From: Chaetorhynchus papuensis
Lineage: Eukaryota > Chordata > Aves > Passeriformes > Rhipiduridae
Direction: 5' to 3'
Length of the DNA stretch: 64,000 nt
Assembly (NCBI GenBank): GCA_013396525.1
Contig: VWYX01000924.1
Location: 186,001 to 250,000 of the forward strand
In this document: piece after piece, positions 25,401 to 34,100 of the stretch
Layout of the letters: each line of letters starts with the position of its first letter
How positions within the stretch are numbered: position 1 is the first letter of the stretch
Program-made: the position numbers and the translations under genes
The notes under the pieces: generated by a model
What the model saw: only the letters and a program-made list of their open reading frames with translations
What the model was told of the DNA's origin: nothing
Databases searched by the model: none

Positions 25401-26919
25401 CCCTGACACACCCAGAGCTTTTGTCCTTCCTTGTCAGTGGTGTTGAAGTTCAGCAATGTCAGGGTGAGACTGCCATGCTTTGCTCTTTCCTGTGCATTTC
25501 CAGTCCCGACTGCACACACCTGGCAGGGAGGTGGCAAATCCTGCACCACAGTGCATCTCTTCCTGCCTGAGCTTGCATAAACAAGCCCCACTAGCTAGAG
25601 CCACTGCCATGAAATGCTTTCCCCAGGGACACCATGGGGTTAAACCCAGCCTGGCCTGCTTGTATCCACAGCAGCTGAAGCTGTAGGAACAGCCAGCAGT
25701 TCTGCCTGGGCTAAGTTCCCCCACTTCCAGTTGTGTTTGGCTACTTGTCTGTCCCAAGAACCACTGAGAGCTGCTGCCTCTGGAACTGTGCTTAGAAGGG
25801 GTTCCAGTTAATGGTGTGTGTTTGGTAGTGTTGATCTTTGTTGCTGCAGAGGTGCTCCAGTCTGCAGAGCAGTGTCCAGTGTGTAACATCTCCTTGTTCT
25901 GGATTTCTTCTAGGCTCCAATAAATGAAAGCCTCCCTTCTGATATTATGGCAAAATACAACCCAAATCTCATCCCTGTCCACTGTGTTGCCAAGGTAAGT
26001 TGAAATACAACAGAGCAGAGTTGGGAAGCTGCAGAGGATGGCTAAGCCTTTGTCCAAGTGTAGTTACCCCCACCTGCCTTTCCGTAGACAAATGGGGTGG
26101 TTCTTACTGGTGATAACTCCCCCTCACGAACAGAAGTTTCTCAAAACCTCACTAATGGATGAGTTTGTGCTGGCCTCACAGTGTGGGGTAAAAGCACCAC
26201 AAGATAGTTAAAGGTATCTTCAAAAGTAACCATTTTACTTCCAAGTGCTGTGCTGGAGCTGGAAAAAGGCCTCCATGGAAGATATTTCGTACTTGGCATG
26301 TGTAAAGCGGCTGAGAAAAAGCAAAGTTTTTGTAGCCAAAGCCTGTGCATTTGTACCACAGGAGGCTCTGGTGGTTTCTAAATGTGTAGAGTGGCTGAGG
26401 CTTTAAATTAAATTAAGCAAGCCTTTTTCCTGGCTGACGTGTGCTGGGAGGTGCTGTTGCGTGTGTGCTGATCAGGCAGTGCTGACACATCCTCTGAGCA
26501 CTGGACACTCGTGTGCTCTCATGGTGGGGACCAGCGCTGACCAAAGGGGAGGTCACAGTCTTGCTGCAAATCGGCTGCTGATACGGCCGAGGGCAGCCAA
26601 AGGCAGAGCCGGGGTGGTTGTCATTGCTTGTGCTTCCCCTTCCCCCCTGCAGCGAGAGGAAGACGCAGACAAAATCGGCACGGTGGAGTACTATGGGATG
26701 GGCGGCTACCCCGGCTTCGGGCTGCAGTACTACCCCTACTACGGGAAGCTGCTGCAGCCGCGGTACCTGCAGCCGCTGGTGGCCGTGCAGTTCACCAACC
26801 TGACCTACGACGTGGAGGTGCGCGTGGAGTGCAGGGCCTACGGGCAGAACATCGTCTACAGCGACAAGGACCGCTTCCAGGGACGCTTTGATATTAAATT
26901 TGACATAAAAAGCAGCTGA
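13336..26919 (+). CDS. ATP1B1: Na+/K+-ATPase beta-1 subunit, complete gene span with introns
   Basis: This gene encodes the beta-1 subunit of the sodium pump, a type II membrane glycoprotein. It is required for folding and plasma-membrane delivery of the catalytic alpha subunit and tunes its K+ affinity. Joining the six coding exons (100+129+156+185+81+267 nt) gives 305 codons without a frame break; vertebrate beta-1 is 303-305 aa. Residues 1-34 are cytosolic, about 35-62 form the single transmembrane helix, and the rest is extracellular. Six ectodomain cysteines occur at 127/150, 160/176 and 214/277, the three disulfides of the family. Three N-glycosylation sequons (N159-C-S, N194-E-S, N266-L-T) match the known sites. 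All ten splice sites are GT/AG. The start has G at -3 and +4 and no upstream ATG in the leader. I see no disruption, so the gene looks fully functional. Confidence 0.97.
13436..15966 (+). other. ATP1B1: ATP1B1 intron 1
   Basis: This 2.5-kb intron runs from gtgagt to ttgcag. Its first 300 bases belong to the CpG island and include the 15-base N run; the remainder is ordinary sequence. A T-rich tract lies at about 13,767-13,787. I see no mobile element and no supported gene inside it. Confidence 0.9.
13481..13495. other. Assembly gap (15 N)
   Basis: Fifteen consecutive N occur 45 bases after the exon 1 donor, in the GC-rich start of intron 1. The true length is unknown. It does not interrupt coding sequence, but any frame crossing it is unreliable. 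Confidence 0.99.
15967..16095 (+). CDS. ATP1B1: ATP1B1 coding exon 2 (transmembrane segment)
   Basis: This exon encodes the end of codon 34 through residue 76 and the first base of codon 77. It opens [20 protein letters not shown] and continues hydrophobic to about residue 62. This is the single transmembrane helix, with the tyrosine and glycine residues typical of beta subunits that pack against alpha-subunit helices M7/M10 in known pump structures. The juxtamembrane ectodomain follows (SEFEPKYQDRVAPPG). Acceptor is ttgcag|TT and donor is CCAG|gtaact. Confidence 0.96.
16096..22974 (+). other. ATP1B1: ATP1B1 intron 2
   Basis: This is the largest intron of the gene (6.9 kb), bounded by gtaact and ttcttag. 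It contains a compact CpG-enriched patch at about 16,780-16,865, a T-rich tract near 21,209-21,230 and a G-run near 21,753-21,766. I found no transposable element and no credible nested gene. Short open frames on both strands have no recognisable similarity. First and second introns often host enhancers, but nothing here lets me place one. Confidence 0.85.
22975..23130 (+). CDS. ATP1B1: ATP1B1 coding exon 3 (proximal ectodomain)
   Basis: This exon completes codon 77 and encodes residues 78-128 plus one base of codon 129. It includes the conserved segment starting LTQVPQ and ends IVFQDCG. C127 at the end is the first cysteine of disulfide 1 (partner C150 in exon 4). Acceptor is ttcttag|GA and donor is GGAG|gtaagt. 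Introns 1, 2 and 3 are all phase 1. Confidence 0.95.
23853..24037 (+). CDS. ATP1B1: ATP1B1 coding exon 4 (ectodomain, disulfides 1 and 2)
   Basis: This exon finishes codon 129 and encodes residues 130-190, ending at a codon boundary. It contains C150, C160 and C176, and the first glycosylation sequon N159-C-S within the conserved WLENCSGLN. The segment YKEGKPC leads to C176, which pairs with C160 in the family. Acceptor is gtgacag|AC and donor is CCTCAG|gtaagt. Confidence 0.96.
25914..25994 (+). CDS. ATP1B1: ATP1B1 coding exon 5
   Basis: This 27-codon exon encodes residues 191-217 in phase 0 at both ends. It carries the second sequon N194-E-S and C214 (VHCVAK), the first half of disulfide 3. 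Acceptor is ttctag|GC and donor is GCCAAG|gtaagt. Being phase 0 on both sides it could be skipped without a frameshift, but loss of C214 would break a conserved disulfide. Confidence 0.96.
26653..26919 (+). CDS. ATP1B1: ATP1B1 coding exon 6 (C-terminal immunoglobulin-like region)
   Basis: This exon encodes residues 218-305 and the TGA stop at 26,917-26,919. It includes the very conserved YYPYYGKLLQP block (residues 243-253), the third sequon N266-L-T, C277 (partner of C214) and the C-terminus FDIKFDIKSS. This region forms the beta-sheet core of the ectodomain and contacts the alpha subunit extracellular loops in known structures. The acceptor is tcccccctgcag|CG. The exon is more GC-rich than its flanks and uses many C/G third positions. 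Confidence 0.97.
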   Translation, partial: REEDADKIGTVEYYGMGGYPGFGLQYYPYYGKLLQPRYLQPLVAVQFTNLTYDVEVRVECRAYGQNIVYSDKDRFQGRFDIKFDIKSS

Positions 26920-27369
26920 TCGTAAGCACAACTCTCTTCCTCCCCCCTCCTCCTCCTCCTAGCCATTGAAAAAGGTTAAAAAAAAAAAAAAAAGAACAAA
27001 AAAGAAAACCTACTAGTCTTGAACAAACTGTCATACGTATGGGACCTACACGTAATCTATATGCTTTACACTAGCTTTCTGCATTTACTAGGTTAGAATG
27101 TAAACAAAGTGTAGCAATAGCGACAAATATTTATTCTACTGTAAATGACAAAAGAAAACAAAATTGAGCCTTGGGACATGCCCATTTTTACTGTAAATTA
27201 TGATTCCATAACTGACTTGTAGTAAGCAGTGTTTCTGGCCCCTAAGTATTGCTGCCTTGTGTATTTTATTTAGTGTACAGTACTATAGGTGCATACTCTG
27301 GTCATTTTTCAAGCCATGTATTGTATCTGTTTTCTACTTCTTGTGAGCAAAGACTTTTGCTGTCCAAGG

Positions 27370-27377
27370 TGTAAATA
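27370..27377 (+). promoter_or_regulatory. ATP1B1: Pumilio-type element in the ATP1B1 3'UTR
   Basis: TGTAAATA matches the PUF-protein consensus UGUANAUA exactly and lies in the transcribed 3'UTR. Other UGUAAAU-like words nearby do not match at the last position. Binding is inferred from the motif alone. Confidence 0.45.
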
Positions 27378-27855
27378 CTCAATGGGACTAGAACTGGCAT
27401 GAAACTTCTCATTATTTTGTTCCTTTTCAAAGAAAGGCCCACCTGTGAGACGATATTTAACAGCACTCCATAAGGCTTCTGGCTTTTTTGTGGTGTTAGG
27501 GTATTTTATTTGGAGGGGTGGCAGGGAAACTAACTTAAGTGAAGTTAAAGAGAATAGGTGATTGTGTACTGTGCTTTGTAGCGAATGCTGTCTCTCTCTC
27601 CACCTCTTCCCTTATCCTCCAGTATGTTGTGTGAGAGACTGGGTCAGACTATCACTCTCCTCAGTGATAGGCATAACTCTTTGCTTTGTATATTTTCTTT
27701 TCTTTTTCTTTTTTCTTTTTTTTTCCTGCTGAAGGCATCGCACACTGTGGTGCTAATGTCTTTATTGAATGTTTTAGCCATTTTCATGGTGGAAGAATTT
27801 TATATTTATGCAGTTGTACAATTTTATTTTTTCTGCAAGAAAGTGTAATGTATGA

Positions 27856-27861
27856 AATAAA
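27856..27861 (+). terminator. ATP1B1: ATP1B1 polyadenylation signal, proximal
   Basis: AATAAA lies about 940 bases after the stop codon, downstream of the conserved 3'UTR blocks. A second AATAAA is 25 bases further on. Confidence 0.75.
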
Positions 27862-27880
27862 CCAAAGTCACATGTTTGAA

Positions 27881-27886
27881 AATAAA
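27881..27886 (+). terminator. ATP1B1: ATP1B1 polyadenylation signal, second
   Basis: This second canonical AATAAA is followed by a T-rich stretch suitable as a downstream element. It lies only three bases from an oppositely oriented signal (TTTATT on the plus strand, 27,889-27,894), so the convergent NME7 transcript may end here too. Confidence 0.75.
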
Positions 27887-27888
27887 TC

Positions 27889-27894
27889 TTTATT
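27889..27894 (-). terminator. NME7: NME7 polyadenylation signal (minus strand)
   Basis: TTTATT on the plus strand reads AATAAA on the minus strand, about 212 bases beyond the NME7 stop codon. I saw no other minus-strand AATAAA between the stop and this point, which makes it the best candidate. Cleavage would fall near 27,865-27,880, inside the ATP1B1 3'UTR. Confidence 0.65.
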
Positions 27895-28042
27895 TTAAAC
27901 TTTATAAAAGCAATGCAGTACCCCATAGAATGGTGTTAAATGTTGTCTAAAGTGCAAAACTCTATGTTCTAACATGTAATAATAGCCAGGAGTACAGTGC
28001 TATTGTTGATCTTGTATTTCAGTCAGGTTGAAACATTGGACA

Positions 28043-28048
28043 AATAAA
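28043..28048 (+). terminator. ATP1B1: Possible distal ATP1B1 polyadenylation signal
   Basis: AATAAA is followed within 25 bases by a GT-rich stretch (gtgtgcgtgtctc), the typical downstream element. Use of this site would lengthen the ATP1B1 transcript by about 170 bases and overlap the NME7 3'UTR on the other strand. Confidence 0.5.
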
Positions 28049-28105
28049 TGAATGAACACACAGTTCCGTGTGCGTGTCTCTTGCAGTGGATGAGGATGGA
28101 GCCTG

Positions 28106-28138
28106 TTAGTTGTCCAGAATCTTGAAGAAGTACTGCAC
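28106..28138 (-). CDS. NME7: NME7 terminal coding exon
   Basis: Ten codons and a TAA stop, reading VQYFFKILDN. The acceptor on the minus strand is tttgaaatag|GTG. Length and sequence match the end of vertebrate NME7. Confidence 0.93.
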   Translation of the reverse strand: MQYFFKILDN

Positions 28139-31100
28139 CTATTTCAAAGAGAAAATGCATCTTTATCATTCCCAGACAGCCTCGGCACAAGGGAGTTGAA
28201 ACATTTGGAACATTGAGCTGTTACACATCAGCGCTGGCCTCTGTTAGTTACTTGTTTCCTCCTCTCCAGACTGGGAAGAGAGGCTGCTGTGGCACACGTG
28301 CCTGTGCCCCTCCCGATCCCAAAAAGTCTCTTCCCCATTACTGCACCCCCTCCCCCTCTGGAGGCACGGGCTCAGTGTTCCAGACATAACACAACAGACA
28401 GAACTGTGGAACCTCGGCGCAGGTTAAAGCTTCCAGCAGCCCCAAGGGAGGCTGCACCCTGAAGCCACGGGAGTTTCAGGGCAGCCGCTTGCTCTGTGTT
28501 GCTGCTGGGCTGGGGGCCAGGGCTGAGGCCAGGCTGTGCCCGCTGGGGCTGCTCAGATGTGACAAAGTGCGGCAGCTGCCTTCGTGCAGGAGTCAGGCTC
28601 ACTTTGTGCTGCATGACGCAGATCCCCAGGGAGAATTTCTCCATGTGAAGTGACAAAACAGGACTATCCTAGAGCAAGGGGCTTGGTAAAGACTTCCTTA
28701 TTGGAACACACAATCCTGGAAAAGCAAGATGCTTAAACTTTTTGCCATCTGCTAGAAGGAAAAGCACAGTCACGGTACGCTGTGGTGCTTAGTGCACCCA
28801 TTTAGCTGCTCCACGTTGTTCCCAAGGAGCAGGTGCCAGCAGAAATCACACCTTCAGCTCTTTCTTTTGCTCCTGTATGTTTACAGCAAGGATTTAACAA
28901 GCTCTGATGAAAGCCCTGAAGTAGACTGACAGAATCTTCACCTGCAGAATGAACTACAGGAAAGCTGAGACATTTTGGCTCCCAGCACTTGATGGGTTCC
29001 TACTGCTACCATTTTTGGTGGGGAGTGGGGATGTTGTTGCATGGCTCAAGGTTTGGTAGGATCAACGGCCCTTACCATTCAATTCTTACGTAAACAGTCT
29101 GTGACAGTTAAAAAAAAAAAAAATCAGCACAACAACAAAAAACCCCAAACCAACCCACAAAAAACAAAAAAAAATTCCCAACTTTTACTTGTATAAGACC
29201 CAACTCATGGTTGGTACTCTACTGCCTTGTAATTTTCTATATGAGTGCAAAGTCCAAGCATGAACTGCTAATAAAGATTCTGGCTTATTCCAGGGCTTAG
29301 GACAACCATTGTGGAAAACATACGGTGCTTGTGTTCGCTTCAGTGAGCAAATGTCAAAAAGGACTCACGTAATGAACTCTTAGGAATTGCATATGAAATT
29401 AGGCAAAACCTTTACCCAGCATCCCCGCCCCAATCACTTTCTCGTCCCACATCAGTGAAAGCAGGATGGCTGCTCAGATCACTAATTAACCAGGCAGGAA
29501 GGGCAGCAGCTATCCCAGCCACATGCCCTGCAGCCGCCCACTGAAAAGACCCACCTGGTCCCAGGCTCCAGGACAACTCTGCTACCAAAGGACCACACCC
29601 CCCTGCCCCCAAAAGAAACACCCCACAGTGCACCTGGTCACACATGCCCCCTTCCCCCATTAGGAATGCTGCTGTAATTTGTCACACCTACTAGAAAATA
29701 CAGCACTAAAAGACTGCAGGATGGTTAAAAAAATTCCCAACCAACCAAAGTCCAAAAAGCCTCACCCCACCCCACCACAAGCAGGTGTAGACGCTTGGCT
29801 GGGCACCCCACTCGCCCAGTGGCACCAGTACTTTGGGTACACAACAGCCTTGATACCAAAATGACCTTTCACAAGTGGCTCTGACACAGCCTCGCTGGGC
29901 TGGGGCTGGTCAACAGCCCTGGGGGCACAGCAGAGGGACTACAGGCAGGGCAAGGGCCTCAAGATGCGACATCTCAACCCAAAATAAAATGTGCACTGCC
30001 TTCAAGATTCCTTCTTTTAATCTGTGCTCTATCCACTCGCCTCAGGAAGGCAGCGCTTTCCTTACTGCCTAATAGGACATTACATTATAAACTGCCAGTC
30101 TGAACATGTTGTTCTTTCTGCCAGATTGACTCAGCATAGTTAAGTATAATTGTAGCCATTAAAGTGAATTTTATCTCCCTTCTTGTTATAAGGGACACCT
30201 GCATTTCATAAGAGAGACACACAAAAGCACCAGTAAAATGAAAAGCAGAGAGAGAGACATACATATATTTAACAACACAAGCCTTTAAGGCTGTGTCTGC
30301 ACAAACACTTGCACTAACGCACACCAGCTACTGCTTTTACAGCTCTGAGCACTGGCACTTCTGGACTTCTGCTCCCAGCTTGGCCAAGGGCAGCTGTTCA
30401 GCATGGGTCAGGCACAACCCTCGGCATGGGTGGGGAGCTGTGCCAGGAGCAAAGAAAAACACCAAGTGCAATGGAATCTGCTTCTTCCTAGGTAATAACT
30501 GGGTGTCCAGCCTCAGCCTGGGGTGCTGATACAACTGCTGCCACCACAGGCCCCGTTTCCAGGTTTAATAGAGCTGAGTCAACTCCCACCCCTGCCTGGG
30601 CTGCCTCAGCTGGAGCTGCGTGGCTCCCCTGGGATTTGAGTACTGATCCACCCCTGCAGCACACACTGACACAGGTGGATACTGGCCTTGCTCAATGCCT
30701 GCTCACTTGCCACTAGCAACAGAAGAAATTGTGCTATTTTAGTCCCCAAAGGCCCCTTGATTTTGTGCAACCAATTTTCCCAGGCTGGGCTGAACAACCT
30801 CTCTTACAACCTGTGCAAAACCTCTTCCTCCTCAATTAGCTTTTATTGGATTGTTCAAGATCCACACAGACTGTACTGGCAAGGCTCAGACATCAGAACA
30901 AGCAACACTGCATTTCACATACTGCACAAAACCAGGTGCTGGTATGTTCTCTCTATGTGTAATTATCTTTATGTGGGTCAGCTGCCACCCAGCTCCCAGT
31001 AAAACCAGTTAAGAGCTGGTGTATCTGTGGTATGCAGGAAGGATCCTACTCTCCAAGAACCTTGCCCTCAGGAGCACGGCAGTGCTGGACAAGAACCACC

Positions 31101-34100
31101 AGAACTTAGTTACCCCACTCACACGACCACCAGTGCTATAAGAATCAAGACTTCAGAAGAACCAAGATTTCAGCACTTCCAAGAGATCTGGGGTGCCCCC
31201 ATCTTATGAGGCCCCAGCTGGAGACAGCCTGAAGAACCCCCATTCTAAAAGCAGCAGGTCCTTTTCCAAGGGGATCCAGAAACTGGTGGTAACTTGCATC
31301 AAGCATCCAGATGGGGGTTAGATACTCCAAAATACCCTGTATTTTAGGAAATACAGTTCCTCTCTTTTCCAAGGACTGAGCACAGTCCAAACCACAGAAA
31401 GGGGAGCTTTGCCAGTAGAAAACATCTGAACAAGCTTCACATTTGACCAAGGGCAAGGTCAGCCTCTCTGAGCCAAGCACATTTCTGATCTTTACAGGAT
31501 CCCAGGGTGACAGAGCACAAATCCACACCAGGAGCTGATCTGAAACCAACCAAACACATCTCACAGATGCCACCCAAATGCCTTTCCAATGATGCTAACA
31601 TTCAGGTGTGCTCACTGCTTCCCAGGGATGAGACAGGATCGAATTTAACATCAGTACTCCCCTTGCAGATCCCAGGAACCATCTACCTTGCTTGGCAGCA
31701 TGCAGCTATGCCCTCTCTAGCTCCTGTTCAGGGACAAACAACAATAATGCTCAGGAAATAACAACGGGTGAATAGCCGTGACCTTCTGGCTCTGACCCTG
31801 TAAACTGCTCTACTGAGGAGGAGCTGAGAGCTGCTTCAGTTCCATGAAGTTTTGTTTCAGTCACACACACTCCCAGCAAAACTCTTGTAAATGAAGTTGG
31901 CTGCTCTCTCTAAGCACTTCCATGCGTTACCTCAAAGTTTCAGGAGCTGATACTGCAGGCAATAACAAAATCCAGTCTAATGCCCTGGCTGAGCACAAGC
32001 AAGTATCATCTGAACAATGTGTGCCCTAAGTGAATGGAAAGGCCAGGCAAAAGGGAAGCAAATCAACTGAGACAGCCAGTTTTCCAAGGGGAGCAAAGGA
32101 TCTGGGTACTAACACAGGACCCTGCACAGGCACAAAGTGTGCTGAAGATTCCAAGTGTAAGAATTACAGGCACTTACAATTTAACTCTCCTTCTGTCCAC
32201 AAAACAACACAAACAGGGCTGATGAGAGGTGCCTGCTGAGCAGCTGTGGAGTCAGAGCTTTTGTCTACAGGCCAGACCCAGGCACACCTTGGGCTGTAGC
32301 AGCACTCCACACAGGTAGAACTACAGCCTCAAAGAAACCTTGGATCTGAAAGAGTACCTCAACATCCACAGTCCATCCCCACAGTTCCCCCAGTTCCCCT
32401 GGCTGGCAGTTTTTGGTAAGAGACCCTGATAGTTCCCTTCATGGCAGAAGCCAGGGGGCTGACAGGGTGACACACGAGCAAGAAAAGGACTGAGTTCACA
32501 GATTCACTTCTCATCCATCACGAGAAAGGTGACAGCAATTTCAGTCCTTCCTCATCTCTGCAGAACCAAAACTGGCAGCTGGGAGATGGAGGCTTTATCC
32601 ATTCCTGTGTTCATTTAGAGCCTGTCAGGAGTCTTGGTGCCTTCCATACAGCTAGACAGACACTCATCAGCACCTCTCCCCAAAACCACCATAACACTCT
32701 ATCTCCTTGGTCAGCACAGGCATCCAGGCACATGATCCAGAGTCTTTGCTGACCCTACCTTTCAGCATCAGTACACTCTCCCTAAACATTTAAGTCTGAA
32801 ATTTTTACATGTTATCTCAGTTTGAGATCACAAGCTGGAAACAAAAAGCTTTTTTTCTGGCCATTAACATTGGTTTGTATATCTGCATGAACTTGCCAAT
32901 GCTGTTAGCAAGTACACTTGTTAACACCTAAACCACACTTCAGCTACAGTTCACACAACTGATTCACATGACTACATCATTAGATTTAACACACCAAAAC
33001 CCCCATGGGTTCATACCATCCTTTCAGCCACAGGCACTCCAGAAAGAAAACTGGTTGTCAAAGAAAACAGTCTACTTACTCACTGTTGTATGTGTTCTGA
33101 AAATAGAAAATTATTTTCCTACACAAACCTGAAGAGGGTTTGTTCAAAAAAAAGGGCAAGTTCATCACCCCTGCCTCTCTCCCAAGTGTCACACAATGTA
33201 AGAAATAAAGCCAGCCAGGCTGCCCAAACCAGAACAATTTGTACACATGCGTACACATGCACTTCAACTATCCAAGTTAATTTCTTAAGTAGAGCTGGGA
33301 CAAAAACCCCTATGCACCAAAAGAATCCAATTTTGCAATGGAAGGTTTTATTACATAAATGCTACAGGATAACACAGAGCACATTGTGCTTTTATGCTGT
33401 GTGTTATTAACACAGTCACCTCAAAAACTGTGTATGGCTATGTTCAACTCTGAAAACATGGTGGAAGAGAAGGGCAAGGGAAGCTATTGGGAAATTGTAC
33501 CGTAGAGTAAAAGATTAGAAAAATCTGAATTCCAAACAGGATGGAAATTAGAGGACAAGAAAATAGTTCATTATAGTACAATCACAAATACCAAGAAAGT
33601 AAGTTTTATGGCATTTACTCTAAGAAAAATAAGTGAACTCCAAAACTACTTTAAAATAACAAGGCGTTATTTTTTATATCATACATAAGTACTGTGCTGA
33701 CTCAGATCACTGATTTCTGAAGCAAAGATACTTGTAGATTTAACAAGAAGGTAAAGGTTCGTTGAATCTTCTCAGCCCCCATCATAAGCCAACTGCTCTG
33801 TAGCTGGAGCTGAACATTTTAGTCCAGGACCCTCCTACCTGGAGTTCTACTTCTTATTTAGTAACATCTTTGAGCACCATCAGAACATATCACTGGCCTG
33901 GTAGAGCCACTGGAATGAAATAAAGCATAAGATCCCATCTCCCATCAGATGTGACAAACTAAAACACGACAGCAAGTACTGCTTTCCTGAGGATCCCAAG
34001 CAGCTCACTGAGTGATCAGGATCGCTGCCTCTGCACTCCACACTTATCTTGAGGGACACTTGCTTGCCTGCCGCACAATCAGGAGTTGCTGTGGATGTCT

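Larger units (their letters stand above)
26920..27905 (+). other. ATP1B1: ATP1B1 3' untranslated region
   Basis: About 1 kb of AT-rich sequence follows the stop. Several blocks, such as those around 27,010-27,110 and 27,155-27,300, match what I remember of the mammalian ATP1B1 3'UTR closely. That is from memory and not aligned here. A Pumilio-type motif TGTAAATA lies at 27,370-27,377 and an AU-rich TATTTATT at 27,127-27,134. A CT-rich plus A-rich stretch at 26,937-27,005 follows the stop codon. The end is set by polyadenylation signals near 27,856 and 27,881; a longer form could end near 28,065. Confidence 0.85.
27870..28105 (-). other. NME7: NME7 3' untranslated region
   Basis: This is the minus-strand sequence between the NME7 stop codon (28,106-28,108) and the presumed cleavage site after AATAAA at 27,894-27,889. 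It overlaps the inferred 3' ends of ATP1B1 transcripts in antisense. The exact end is inferred. Confidence 0.55.

Noticed and set aside
25434..26057. 207-codon minus-strand frame
   Set aside because: It is antisense to ATP1B1 intron 4, exon 5 and the start of intron 5. It has no recognisable domain and is best explained as a shadow or chance frame.
29072..29105. Possible minus-strand mini-exon after a long pyrimidine tract
   Set aside because: Acceptor and donor look good, but the segment is only about 23 bases. The pyrimidine tract is just the reverse of an A-rich low-complexity run, so chance is the simpler explanation.
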